Source of the DNA: Lachnospiraceae bacterium
GTDB taxonomy: Bacteria > Bacillota > Clostridia > Lachnospirales > Lachnospiraceae
Length of the DNA stretch: 64,000 bases
Direction of reading: 5' to 3'
NCBI GenBank assembly: GCA_014804655.1
Contig: JAAUZK010000032.1
Coordinates: 1 to 64,000 of the forward strand
Made by a program: the position numbers and the translations under genes. The notes beneath the pieces were generated by a model. The model had not been told where the DNA came from. It did no database searches and saw only the letters and a list, made by a program, of their open reading frames with translations. Of this stretch, positions 27,022 to 35,931 are shown in pieces. Position 1 is the first letter of the stretch. Each line of letters starts with the position of its first letter.

Positions 27022-27408
27022 ATGTTAAATGAAAAGAGAATAATCCTGATGACGAAAATGGCATCCTATGAGGCGAACGAAGGCAAGAAAAATGTTGCCA
27101 TAGGAAGTTATTTTCGGAGCGATTATATAGGATGGCAGGTGTTAAAGTCCATTATAAGTGCGACCATCGCATTTGTAGTGGTCTTTGGCATGTACATTTT
27201 TTATGACTTTGAAATATTTATGGCAGACATCTATAAGATGGATCTGCTGGAATTTGCGAAACATATCCTTGAGATGTATCTGTGGACGATCGGGGGATAT
27301 GCCGTGATCGCTTATGTTGTTTATACGATACGCTACAGCAGGGCAGTCAGGAGCCTGAAGGTGTACTACATGAATCTGCGCAGGCTGGCGGATATGTATA
27401 GGCAGTAA
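27022..27408 (+). CDS. Unknown small membrane protein
   Basis: 128 residues with two membrane helices, about 43-62 and 85-107. The N-terminus is charged and cytoplasmic and the C-terminus basic (SRAVRSLKVYYMNLRRLADMYRQ). I do not recognise a family. AGGAG before ATG 27022 and the 9-base gap from yvyF show it is translated in the same operon. The next gene, also unknown and membrane-bound, follows after 37 bases, and cdaA after that, so a link to flagellar or c-di-AMP functions is possible but only by position. Confidence 0.75.
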   Translation: MLNEKRIILMTKMASYEANEGKKNVAIGSYFRSDYIGWQVLKSIISATIAFVVVFGMYIFYDFEIFMADIYKMDLLEFAKHILEMYLWTIGGYAVIAYVVYTIRYSRAVRSLKVYYMNLRRLADMYRQ

Positions 27409-27445
27409 GAGCTACGAAAGTGTACGGAAAGCGAAAGGATTAATA

Positions 27446-28432
27446 ATGACTACCTTACTTGTTGCAAAACAGATACTAATGACTCTATACAGCAGATACG
27501 AGGTATATATCACACCGCTTTTGAAGTTTATGACGGCACTGATCTCTCTGCTTCTCATAAACTCCCGCATTGGCTATATGGATACGATAGACAGAATGAC
27601 AGTGGTTCTGATTGTAGCGCTTATGTGTTCTTTTATGCCCATGAATTTTATCGTGGTCATGTCCGCGCTGTTTGTTCTGCTCCATTTATATTCTTTCAGT
27701 CTGGAATGCGTGTTAGTGGTGGGCGTGGGATTCTTCCTTATGTTCCTGCTGTATTTGAGATTTTCACCGAAAGATACGCTGGTGGTGTTGATTATGCCGA
27801 TCTGCTTTCTGTTAAAGATTCCGTATGTGGTGCCGCTTGCGATGGGGCTGATCGGGACACCGGCCTCCATGGTTTCGGTTGGCTGCGGGGTGATCGCGTA
27901 CTACATGGTTCACTACGTGGTACAGAATGTATCTGTCATAGCTGCTATGACAGGGGATGAGACATCATCGATAAACTTTTCGGTTGCCAGATTCAAGTTT
28001 GTTGTAGACGGAATTCTGAATAACAAAGAGATGGCGGTTACCATCATAGCGTTTGCATTCACGGTGCTGCTGGTATATCTGATCCGGAGACTGAGCATTG
28101 ACTATGCGTGGACGATTGCAATGGCGGCGGGTGTGGTGGTGAACATTATGATTCTTTTGGTGGGGGATCTGATGTTTGACACAAAGGTGTCGCTGTTCGG
28201 TGTGATTGTAGGCAATATCGTGGCATTTCTTTTGACGGTGGTGCTGCAGTTCTTTGTTTTCAACGTGGACTACAGCAGAACAGAAAAGGTACAGTTTGAG
28301 GACGATGAATACTATTATTATGTCAAAGCGGTACCTAAGGTCGTGGTATCCAGAGCGGAGAAAAAAGTAAAACAGATTAACAGCCAGAAATCGAACACGG
28401 TGCAGAGAACCAGAAGTGCACATGACAGGTAA
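27446..28432 (+). CDS. Unknown polytopic membrane protein
   Basis: 328 residues with about eight hydrophobic segments between residues 20 and 275, then a hydrophilic tail of 55 residues rich in Lys, Arg and Ser with an acidic EDDEYYYYVK stretch. I recognise no catalytic motif. AAAGGA lies before the ATG. It sits between the small membrane protein and cdaA in the same direction. A scaffold or transporter role is possible; I cannot assign one. Confidence 0.75.
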   Translation: MTTLLVAKQILMTLYSRYEVYITPLLKFMTALISLLLINSRIGYMDTIDRMTVVLIVALMCSFMPMNFIVVMSALFVLLHLYSFSLECVLVVGVGFFLMFLLYLRFSPKDTLVVLIMPICFLLKIPYVVPLAMGLIGTPASMVSVGCGVIAYYMVHYVVQNVSVIAAMTGDETSSINFSVARFKFVVDGILNNKEMAVTIIAFAFTVLLVYLIRRLSIDYAWTIAMAAGVVVNIMILLVGDLMFDTKVSLFGVIVGNIVAFLLTVVLQFFVFNVDYSRTEKVQFEDDEYYYYVKAVPKVVVSRAEKKVKQINSQKSNTVQRTRSAHDR

Positions 28433-28502
28433 AAAAAGTAAGTTTACTTCGTAAATTAACTTTGGGTTATAGAGCTAAAAGATCAGAAAGGTGGTGGGAT
28501 AT

Positions 28503-29372
28503 ATGGAACAACTGAATAGATTTATTTCGACATATCTTTCTAATCTGCATATGCCCACGATTTACTGGACTGATATTGTAGAAATTTTTATTTTGGCTTT
28601 TCTGGTATATCACATTCTGCTGTGGATCAAGAATACGAGAGCGTGGGCGCTCTTAAAGGGCGTTATCATGATAGCGGTCTTTATTCTGATTGCTGCATTT
28701 TTCAGAATGAATACGATCCTGTGGATCGTGACGAACATATTTAATGTCGCGGCGATCGCCATCGTGGTCATGTTGCAGCCGGAGCTGCGTAAGGCGATGG
28801 AAGAGCTGGGGCAGAAGAATTTCTTCTCGGCGATGCTTCCTTTTGATTCCGACAAGTCGGAGGGCGGACGCTTTTCCGACCGGACGATCAATGAGATTGT
28901 GAAGGCTTCCGTGGAAATGAGTAAGGTGAAGACAGGAGCGCTTATCGTTATAGAGAAAGAACAGCCTCTTAGTGAGTATGAGAGAACGGGCATTGATGTG
29001 GACGGTATTGTCTCCAGTCAATTGCTGATTAATATATTTGAGCATAATACACCGCTGCACGATGGTGCGGTTATCGTGAGGGGCAACCGCATCGTCTCGG
29101 CGACATGTTATCTGCCGCTGTCCGATAATATGTCACTCAGTAAAGAGCTGGGAACGAGGCACAGAGCGGGCGTCGGTATATCTGAGGTGACCGATTCGCT
29201 GACCGTGATCGTTTCCGAGGAAAACGGCAAAATCAGCGTTGCATATAACGGACAACTGGAGAGAGGGATGGACGCTGAAAGGCTTAAGGTGAGACTGTCG
29301 GAGATTCAGAACAAATCCGTAGAAGAGAAGAAACGGAAGTTGTGGAAAGGCAGGGCCAAAAATGAAGAATAA
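28503..29372 (+). CDS. cdaA: Diadenylate cyclase CdaA
   Basis: Makes c-di-AMP from two ATP at the membrane. Three N-terminal helices lie at about 25-100, followed by the DAC domain (about 115-270) with the catalytic motifs HDGAVIVRG and TRHRAGVG intact. The start was moved to ATG 28503 (MEQLNRF), 7 bases after AGGTGGTGG. The result is 289 residues. It overlaps cdaR by 11 bases. The cdaA-cdaR-glmM order is the standard Firmicute arrangement and ties c-di-AMP to peptidoglycan precursor supply. Confidence 0.96.
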   Translation: MEQLNRFISTYLSNLHMPTIYWTDIVEIFILAFLVYHILLWIKNTRAWALLKGVIMIAVFILIAAFFRMNTILWIVTNIFNVAAIAIVVMLQPELRKAMEELGQKNFFSAMLPFDSDKSEGGRFSDRTINEIVKASVEMSKVKTGALIVIEKEQPLSEYERTGIDVDGIVSSQLLINIFEHNTPLHDGAVIVRGNRIVSATCYLPLSDNMSLSKELGTRHRAGVGISEVTDSLTVIVSEENGKISVAYNGQLERGMDAERLKVRLSEIQNKSVEEKKRKLWKGRAKNEE

Positions 29373-30642
29373 GCTTACCCAGAACTGGGGACTGAAACTG
29401 GTGTCTTTCTTATTTGCGGCGCTGCTATGGGTGATTGTTACGAATATTAACGATCCGATCGAGCACACAACTTTTTCGGATGTGCCGGTTACGATTCGTA
29501 ATACGGAATTGATCACGGAAAGAGGACAGATATACGAAGTGTTGGAAGATACGGATGTGATTAATTCTGTAACAGTATATGTGCCGCGCTCCGTCATACC
29601 TTCCCTGAGCAAGAGCGATGTAGTAGCGACAGCGGATATTAATGATTTGACCAGCTTAGACACTGTCCCGATTAAAATTTCCACCAGTAAATATAATGAT
29701 AAAGTGGAAAGCGTCAAGGCAAGCATAGACAGTGTCAAGTTAAATATTGAGAATAAACAGACCAGATCTTTCCCGATCCGGGCCAGTGTGACGGGTGAAG
29801 TCGGTGAAGGATATATGCTGGGTGATGTGAGTACGGAACAGAATCTGATCCGGATCTCCGGACCGGAATCTATGGTTTCCCGGATCGTAAAGGCACAGGC
29901 GGAAGTGAATGTCTCCGGCTTTACAAGTATGATCAGTGCAGATTTCGATATTCGGCTGTATGACGAGGCGGGAACCGAGATCCGCTCCGCAAGTCTTGAA
30001 AAGAGTATTTCGAAAGTGCGGGTCACCGTAGACATATTAGAGACGAAGACTGTGCCGATCAGCTATCAGATTTCCGGCGTGCCGGCGGACGGATACCGGC
30101 TTACAGGAGAGAACACAAGTACCAGAAATAATGTGATGATAGCGGGCAAGTCCAGGATCATACAGAATATTACGGCCATCGAGATTCCGGAAGGCGTGAT
30201 AGATGTGACAGGCACCAGAGAAGATGTGACGACACTGGTTGATCTGAAAGAATATCTGCCGGAAGGTACGATCATCGCAGAGGAAGACTTCACCGGCATG
30301 ATTAATGTCACAGTATCAGTGGGACAGGAGATGCGGCGGATATTTACGATTCCGGTGAGAGATATCCGAATCACGGGTGTTCCGGCGGGATTGAAGACAG
30401 AGATAACAGACCCTGACGGAATATGTACAATCACGCTGATCGGGCTTTCTGCCGAACTGCAAGAGATCAATGTGAATACATTAGAAGTAACCGTTGATAT
30501 GACGGCGTGGCTTGCTGAACAGGAATTGGAAGAGCCGGAGCCGGGGTATCATCAGATGCCGCTGATCGTAAGCTTGCCGGAGGATTCTGCAGTTGTGTGG
30601 GAGGAAACGGAAGTGCAGGTACACGTCACGGAGGAAGAATAG
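29362..30642 (+). CDS. cdaR: CdaA regulatory protein CdaR (YbbR domains)
   Basis: 426 residues. One N-terminal membrane helix (about 8-28, ending in the typical ALLWVIVTN) is followed by about four YbbR repeats outside the membrane; the recurring pattern is a Pro-containing strand such as VPVTIR, FPIRAS, VPISYQISG and IPVRDIRITG. It modulates CdaA in other Firmicutes. An acidic C-terminus (VTEEE) ends the protein. GlmM follows after 40 bases. Confidence 0.92.
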   Translation: MKNKLTQNWGLKLVSFLFAALLWVIVTNINDPIEHTTFSDVPVTIRNTELITERGQIYEVLEDTDVINSVTVYVPRSVIPSLSKSDVVATADINDLTSLDTVPIKISTSKYNDKVESVKASIDSVKLNIENKQTRSFPIRASVTGEVGEGYMLGDVSTEQNLIRISGPESMVSRIVKAQAEVNVSGFTSMISADFDIRLYDEAGTEIRSASLEKSISKVRVTVDILETKTVPISYQISGVPADGYRLTGENTSTRNNVMIAGKSRIIQNITAIEIPEGVIDVTGTREDVTTLVDLKEYLPEGTIIAEEDFTGMINVTVSVGQEMRRIFTIPVRDIRITGVPAGLKTEITDPDGICTITLIGLSAELQEINVNTLEVTVDMTAWLAEQELEEPEPGYHQMPLIVSLPEDSAVVWEETEVQVHVTEEE

Positions 30643-30682
30643 ATACGGTGACAAGGATACAGAGAAAGGAACGGGTATTATC

Positions 30683-32032
30683 ATGAGCAGGTTATTCGGT
30701 ACAGACGGAGTCAGAGGCGTTGCGAACGAGGAATTGACACCACAGCTTGCAATGCAGCTGGGTCAGGCGGGAGCCTATGTTCTTACTAAGGAAAATGAGC
30801 ATAAACCCACAATCATGGTGGGGTGTGATACCAGAATTTCAGGAGATATGCTGGCGAATGCACTTATGGCGGGTGCCTGTTCTGTGGGAGCGAATGCGGT
30901 CTATGTGGGAATTGTACCTACACCGGCGGTTGCGTATCTCACAAGAAAATATAAGGTGGATGCGGGAGTCGTGATTTCAGCATCTCATAATTCGGTGGAG
31001 TTTAACGGAATCAAGTTTTTCGACGGCAATGGATATAAACTGCCGGACTCTCTGGAGGATGAAATTGAAGCTTTGATTAAGAACGGTATGCAGGGCGTGA
31101 AATTCCCGACGGGCGCGGGTGTGGGCAAGATCAAATACCGTACCGATGCAAGGGAAGAATATATCAACCATGCGATGAAGGCGGTCAACGTGGATCTGCG
31201 TGGAATGAAGATCGTATTGGACTGTGCGGAAGGCGCTTCTTACTATACATCCGTGGAGACGATGAAGGAGCTGGGAGCGGAAGTGGTAGCGATCCACAAT
31301 AATCCCGATGGCACAAATATTAATGCCAACTGCGGTTCCACGCATATGGGCGAACTGCAGGCGAGAGTTGTCTACGAGAAGGCGAACGTAGGGCTTGCTT
31401 TCGACGGGGATGCGGACAGACTGCTGGCGGTGGATGAGCTGGGCAATATCGTAGACGGCGATCAGATTATGGCACTGGTTGGCAACTATATGAAACAGAA
31501 CGGCCGGCTGAATAAAGATACGATCGTGGCTACCGTCATGAGCAATCTAGGATTTTTCCTGATGGGAGAGCGTAACGGGATCCATATCGAGCAGACTAAG
31601 GTAGGAGACAGATATGTTCTGGAGCGGATGCGTGAAATCGGCGCGAGCTTAGGCGGAGAACAGTCCGGACATGTCATTTTCTTAGATGAAAATACTACCG
31701 GAGACGGACTCCTTAGTGCGCTTCATCTGTTACAGGTAATCGTGGAGACGGGAAAGCCGCTGTCTGAACTTAAGACGATTATGGAAGTTATGCCGCAGGC
31801 ATTGGTGAATGCCAAGGTGCCGACACATAAGAAAGAGAAGTACATGGATTATCCGGAAATTGCCGAAGCGATCGCTGTCTTGGATAAGAAATTTGCAGGT
31901 GAGGGCCGCGTGCTGATCAGACCTTCCGGAACGGAGCCGCTCGTCAGGGTCATGATCGAAGGAAAAGATCAGAAAATGATCGATGAAGAGGCCAAAAAGC
32001 TGGCGGAACTTATACAGAATATTATGTTATAA
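30683..32032 (+). CDS. glmM: Phosphoglucosamine mutase GlmM
   Basis: Converts glucosamine-6-phosphate to glucosamine-1-phosphate for UDP-GlcNAc and cell-wall synthesis. It has the phosphoserine loop ISASHNSVEFNG near residue 100, the metal loop DGDADR and the sugar-phosphate loop RPSGTEPLVRVM; 449 residues, full length. The start is ATG 30683 (MSRLFGTDGVRG), not the longer frame beginning inside cdaR. GlmM binds and inhibits CdaA in several Firmicutes, so this operon can couple wall precursors and c-di-AMP. Confidence 0.97.
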   Translation: MSRLFGTDGVRGVANEELTPQLAMQLGQAGAYVLTKENEHKPTIMVGCDTRISGDMLANALMAGACSVGANAVYVGIVPTPAVAYLTRKYKVDAGVVISASHNSVEFNGIKFFDGNGYKLPDSLEDEIEALIKNGMQGVKFPTGAGVGKIKYRTDAREEYINHAMKAVNVDLRGMKIVLDCAEGASYYTSVETMKELGAEVVAIHNNPDGTNINANCGSTHMGELQARVVYEKANVGLAFDGDADRLLAVDELGNIVDGDQIMALVGNYMKQNGRLNKDTIVATVMSNLGFFLMGERNGIHIEQTKVGDRYVLERMREIGASLGGEQSGHVIFLDENTTGDGLLSALHLLQVIVETGKPLSELKTIMEVMPQALVNAKVPTHKKEKYMDYPEIAEAIAVLDKKFAGEGRVLIRPSGTEPLVRVMIEGKDQKMIDEEAKKLAELIQNIML

Positions 32033-32174
32033 TACTTGTGGTACATGTGAAAAAATGATATAGTTAAAGTTAGGTTGTGGTTGAGAGTTACAAGACAAAG
32101 ACAGGCGTGCGTGTGAATTGTAACATTAAGGGGGTTCAAGCACTGACCAGAATTGATATTTGGAGGATAAGGGT

Positions 32175-32438
32175 ATGGTAAGCCAAAAGGTAGTCATCAA
32201 AAACCCGACAGGGCTGCATCTAAGACCGGCAGGCATCCTATGTAAGGAAGCAATGCAATTTAAATCATTGATAACTTTTACATTTCGGGAAAATACAGCG
32301 AATGCCAAGAGTGTATTGAGTGTGCTGGGTGCGTGTGTCAAGTGCGGCGATGAGATCGAGTTTGTGTGTGATGGCGAGGATGAGGAAGAGGCGCTGAAAA
32401 CACTGATCAGTGCGATCGAGAGTGGACTCGGTGAATAA
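32175..32438 (+). CDS. HPr-family phosphocarrier protein
   Basis: 87 residues. The phosphorylation site is GLHLRPAG with His15 and Arg17, where classical HPr has GLHARPA; the residue after His is Leu. Ser46, the target of HPr kinase in Firmicutes, is conserved in NAKSVLSVLG. The start was moved to ATG 32175 after GGAGGATAAGG. It has both the PTS site and the regulatory site, but the Leu and the Cys residues (C23, two near 55) set it apart from housekeeping HPr. It stands alone, not beside ptsI, so it may be a secondary HPr. Confidence 0.85.
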   Translation: MVSQKVVIKNPTGLHLRPAGILCKEAMQFKSLITFTFRENTANAKSVLSVLGACVKCGDEIEFVCDGEDEEEALKTLISAIESGLGE

Positions 32439-32451
32439 TGTCATCTGTTTA

Positions 32452-32480
32452 GCCCGTTGTGTTCAACGGGCTTTCTTTTA
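32452..32480 (+). terminator. Terminator after the HPr-like gene
   Basis: GCCCGTTG, a TGTT loop and CAACGGGC, followed by TTTCTTTT. It separates the gene from leuA, which starts 27 bases later. Confidence 0.88.
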
Positions 32481-32506
32481 TTATTGATGAAGTGGAGGAG
32501 ACCTAA

Positions 32507-34189
32507 ATGTTAAATTACAAGCGTTATCGTAAGAATCCGGTGGTGGATTATCCGGAGAGAAAATGGCCGAATAAGGAGATCGAAAAGGCGCCCATATGGT
32601 GCAGTGTGGATCTTCGTGACGGCAATCAGGCGTTGATCGATCCCATGATTGTATCGGAGAAGATCGAATTTTTTAACTATCTGATCAAACTGGGATTCAA
32701 GGAGATTGAAATCGGATTCCCGGCGGCGAGTCAGATTGAATACGACTTTCTGCGGCAGTTGATTGACCGTAAATTGATTCCGGATGATGTGGTGGTTCAG
32801 GTACTGACACAGTGCCGTGAGGAATTGGTGGCGCGGACTTTTGAATCCATTCAGGGATGTAAGCAGGCGATCGTCCATATCTATAATTCCACTTCCACAT
32901 TGCAGCGTGATGTGGTGTTCCATATGGACAGAGAGCAGATCATTAATATTGCCGTGGAAGGCACGAAGATGGTGAAGCGGCATGCGGAAAATTTCCCGGG
33001 CAAGATTATTCTGGAGTATTCTCCGGAGAGCTTCACAGGAACGGAACTCGATTTTGCATTGGACATCTGTACCGCGGTACAGGAAGAGTGGGGACCCACG
33101 AAGGAAAATCCGATGATCATCAATCTGCCCTCTACGGTGGAGATGAACACTCCGAACGTGTACGCCGACCAAATTGAGTGGATGAACACCCACTTCAAGA
33201 ATCGGGAGAGTATCATCTTGAGCGTGCACCCGCACAATGACAGAGGAACCGGAGTGGCGAGTGCGGAGCTGGCGCTTCTGGCGGGAGCAGATCGCGTGGA
33301 AGGCACACTGTTCGGTAACGGTGAGCGTACCGGTAACGTGGATATTATGAATATTGCATATAATATGTTCTCACAGGGCATCGATCCTAAGCTGGCGATC
33401 GAGCATGTGAATGAGAGTATTGAGATCTATGAAAGGTGCTGTAAGATACCGATTCATCCGAGGCATCCTTATGCGGGTAAACTGGTATTTACCGCATTCT
33501 CAGGTTCCCATCAGGATGCCATTAACAAGGGCGTTCATGCCTTGAAAGAGCGCGGCAGTGAAATCTGGCAGGTGCCGTATCTGCCCATAGATCCCTCGGA
33601 TATTGGAAGAGAGTATGAGCCGATCGTGCGGATCAATTCTCAGTCCGGTAAGGGCGGCGTAGCTTTTATTATGGACACATACTTCGGCTTCAAGCTGCCT
33701 AAGGGCATGCATAAGGAGTTTGCAAATGTAATTCAGGGGATATCTGAGAAACAGGGTGAAGTATCACCGGATCAGATCATGGACAATTTCAGAGAGCAGT
33801 ATCTGAATCAGAAAGAGCCTATCCATTTCCGCAGACTGCGTGTGGATGACTTAAGCGGAGAGACGAAGTCAGAGTTTGATACTAAGGTGACTGTAGTCTA
33901 CACGGATAACGGCGTGGAGAAGACATTTGAGGCTGTGGGTAACGGACCGATTGATGCGGCGAAACGGGGCCTGCAGGAAGAGCTGGATATCGATATTAAG
34001 ATTCTGGATTACGAGGAGCATGCGCTGCAGAGCGGATCGAATTCTCAGGCGGCGGCGTATATCCATCTGCTGGATGTGGAGAGCGGCAGAGTGACCTACG
34101 GTGTGGGCGTAAGCTCTAATATTACGAGAGCTTCTGTAAGAGCTATCTTCTCTGCGGTGAACAGATTGGAGCTGGGGCAGCATAAATAA
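32507..34189 (+). CDS. leuA: 2-isopropylmalate synthase
   Basis: First step of leucine synthesis: condenses acetyl-CoA and 2-oxoisovalerate. The 560 residues match the longer LeuA form that opens with RKWPNKEIEKAPIWCSVDLRDGNQ. The metal site is LRDGNQ and HPHNDRGTG. The C-terminal regulatory domain begins near residue 440 (RVDDLSGETK). GTGGAGGAG precedes the ATG. There is no T-box or leader between the terminator and the start, and no other leu gene is nearby. Confidence 0.95.
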   Translation: MLNYKRYRKNPVVDYPERKWPNKEIEKAPIWCSVDLRDGNQALIDPMIVSEKIEFFNYLIKLGFKEIEIGFPAASQIEYDFLRQLIDRKLIPDDVVVQVLTQCREELVARTFESIQGCKQAIVHIYNSTSTLQRDVVFHMDREQIINIAVEGTKMVKRHAENFPGKIILEYSPESFTGTELDFALDICTAVQEEWGPTKENPMIINLPSTVEMNTPNVYADQIEWMNTHFKNRESIILSVHPHNDRGTGVASAELALLAGADRVEGTLFGNGERTGNVDIMNIAYNMFSQGIDPKLAIEHVNESIEIYERCCKIPIHPRHPYAGKLVFTAFSGSHQDAINKGVHALKERGSEIWQVPYLPIDPSDIGREYEPIVRINSQSGKGGVAFIMDTYFGFKLPKGMHKEFANVIQGISEKQGEVSPDQIMDNFREQYLNQKEPIHFRRLRVDDLSGETKSEFDTKVTVVYTDNGVEKTFEAVGNGPIDAAKRGLQEELDIDIKILDYEEHALQSGSNSQAAAYIHLLDVESGRVTYGVGVSSNITRASVRAIFSAVNRLELGQHK

Positions 34190-34370
34190 CAGGGTGAATA
34201 ACGGTATGGATGCAAATCCGATCAGATGATGGATTTGTATTGTCATGAAAACGGATAGAAAGACAATTTGCGATGTAAAATAACAAACGTAGCATAACGG
34301 ATGTAACATAACGGGTGTGACACAATACGGAATACCTGACATACAGCAAGGTCAGATATGGAGGTGGAGT

Positions 34371-35087
34371 ATGGAACAGTTGGAACAGCTTCGTAAATGG
34401 GTAAATGAAAGCAACAATATCGTATTTTTCGGAGGTGCCGGGGTGTCTACCGAGAGCGGCATTCCGGATTTTAGAAGTGTGGACGGACTATATCATCAGC
34501 AGTATGATTATCCGCCGGAGACGATCTTAAGTCATACATTTTATCGGCAGAAGACGGATGAGTTCTATCGTTTCTACCGTGCTAAAATGTTATGCCTTGA
34601 CGCGAAGCCCAATGCGGCACATTTAAAGCTGGCACAGTGGGAGCAGGAAGGAAAACTTAGGGCAGTGATCACCCAGAATATTGACGGTCTGCATCAGGCG
34701 GCAGGCAGTAAGGTAGTGCTGGAACTGCACGGCTCTGTTCTGCGCAACTACTGCGAGAAGTGCGGTACATTCTATGATGTGGAGTATATTGCAAATTCCG
34801 AGGGCGTACCGGCGTGTACATGCGGCGGCAGCATTAAACCGGATGTGGTGTTGTATGAGGAAGGGCTGGACCAGAAGACGCTTAATGACGCAGTGCGATA
34901 TATCAGCGAGGCGGATGTGTTGATCGTGGGAGGTACTTCACTGGCGGTCTATCCGGCGGCGGGACTCTTGGATTATTATAACGGCAGTAAACTGGTGTTA
35001 GTTAATAAGACGCCTACGCCGAGAGATTCCATTGCGGATCTGATCGTGCAGGGGAGTATCGGGGAGATTTTTTCGCAGTTAGATTAG
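34371..35087 (+). CDS. cobB: NAD-dependent protein deacylase, sirtuin family (copy 2)
   Basis: 238 residues. It has GGAGVSTESGIPDFRSVDG, ITQNIDGLHQAAGS with the catalytic His in LELHGS, a zinc finger with CEKC and a tighter CTC pair, and IVGGTSLAVYPAA. The start is ATG 34371, 5 bases after GGAGGTGG. It is closer in length to standard bacterial CobB than the sirtuin at 13.7 kb, which has an N-terminal extension. The short 180-base gap after leuA contains a few small near-repeats (CATAACGG) but no gene. Confidence 0.95.
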   Translation: MEQLEQLRKWVNESNNIVFFGGAGVSTESGIPDFRSVDGLYHQQYDYPPETILSHTFYRQKTDEFYRFYRAKMLCLDAKPNAAHLKLAQWEQEGKLRAVITQNIDGLHQAAGSKVVLELHGSVLRNYCEKCGTFYDVEYIANSEGVPACTCGGSIKPDVVLYEEGLDQKTLNDAVRYISEADVLIVGGTSLAVYPAAGLLDYYNGSKLVLVNKTPTPRDSIADLIVQGSIGEIFSQLD

Positions 35088-35105
35088 GATTTTGATTAAT
35101 ATGGG

Positions 35106-35270
35106 CAGGGACGCTCAGGCAGAAGTATATTCCTTCGGCGCCGCGCTCCCGCTCCGTAAAAAGCGTAGCAGATGCTAAACTCGTGAGTTGCCTTGCAACT
35201 CATAACCTCGTTAAGCACTGACGCTTTTTAAGGGGCTTCTACGGAATATACTTCTCCCTGAGCTGGTTGT
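35106..35270. repeat. About 155-bp palindromic element
   Basis: The outer arms CTCAGGCAGAAGTATATTCC (35114-35133) and GGAATATACTTCTCCCTGAG (35243-35262) are complementary over 20 bases with one mismatch. Inside are AAAAAGCGT (35158-35166) with ACGCTTTTT (35221-35229) and GAGTTG (35185-35190) with CAACTC (35196-35201). The whole can fold as one long branched hairpin. A half copy lies at 16779-16830. It looks like a miniature inverted-repeat element or a dispersed structured RNA. No coding potential. Confidence 0.7.
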
Positions 35271-35310
35271 TGGCAAGCCTTAGTGAATGCTATGTGAAAG
35301 GGTATTGGTA

Positions 35311-35502
35311 ATGGATATTAAGGTAGGCGATATATTACAGCTTAAGAAGCAGCATCCTTGTGGTTCTAAGGAGTGGGAGGTGCTGCGTGTTGGGGCGGAT
35401 TTCCGATTGAAGTGTATGGGATGTGGGCATCAGATTATGATTCCGCGCAGACAGGCAGAGAAAAATGTGAAGAACGTGAAGAGCGCTTCTAATTCTGTAT
35501 AA
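35311..35502 (+). CDS. DUF951 protein (YyzM-like)
   Basis: 63 residues: MDIKVGDILQLKKQHPCGSK, then EWEVLRVGADFRLKCMGCGH with a CxxC pair, then IMIPR. This is the small DUF951 family, which sits just before rpsF-ssb-rpsR in many Firmicutes, as here. ATG 35311 is chosen over 35287 because GAAAGGG lies upstream at a suitable distance. The fold suggests a small beta-barrel binding nucleic acid, but no function has been shown. Confidence 0.88.
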   Translation: MDIKVGDILQLKKQHPCGSKEWEVLRVGADFRLKCMGCGHQIMIPRRQAEKNVKNVKSASNSV

Positions 35503-35509
35503 AAAACAC

Positions 35510-35538
35510 TTGCGGTTCGCGGGTTTCTATGGTATCAT
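35510..35538 (+). promoter_or_regulatory. Promoter of rpsF-ssb-rpsR
   Basis: TTGCGG (35510-35515) and TATCAT (35533-35538), spacing 17. The leader of about 85 bases to rpsF contains a small GACT-GTAA-AGTC hairpin and a CCTT...AAGG hairpin before the ribosome site. It may hold an S6:S18 autoregulatory site, which I cannot confirm. Confidence 0.65.
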
Positions 35539-35628
35539 AAATACCCGTGATATACTAATATGACTGTAAAGTCAATCATCCTTGCTCCTTTGTAAGAAGG
35601 GGCCAGAGACCAAAAGGAGGAAAGAAGC

Positions 35629-35919
35629 ATGAACAAATACGAGTTAGCCGTTGTTGTTAGTGCAAAGATCGAAGATGACGAAAGAGCCGCTACTTTAGAG
35701 AAAGCTAAGGCTCTGGTAGAAAGATTCGGCGGACAGATTACAAACGTGGATGACTGGGGTAAGAAGAGACTGGCTTATGAAGTACAGAAAATGAAAGAAG
35801 CCTTCTACTATTTTATCCAGTTCGAAGCAGAGAGCAATGTTCCGGCCGAGATCGAGAGCCGTATCCGTATTATGGATAATGTCATCAGATACCTGTGCGT
35901 AAGACAAGACGAGAAATAG
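35629..35919 (+). CDS. rpsF: 30S ribosomal protein S6
   Basis: 96 residues. It begins MNKYELAVVVSAKIEDDERA, contains WGKKRLAYEVQKMKEAFY and ends with the RIMDNVIRYLCVR helix. It binds S18 on the small subunit platform. AGGAGG precedes the ATG. First gene of the conserved S6-SSB-S18 unit. Confidence 0.97.
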   Translation: MNKYELAVVVSAKIEDDERAATLEKAKALVERFGGQITNVDDWGKKRLAYEVQKMKEAFYYFIQFEAESNVPAEIESRIRIMDNVIRYLCVRQDEK

Positions 35920-35931
35920 AAAGAGGTATTT

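Noticed and set aside
34190..34370. Short CATAACGG near-repeats as a CRISPR or iteron array
   Set aside because: Two or three imperfect copies with irregular spacing only.
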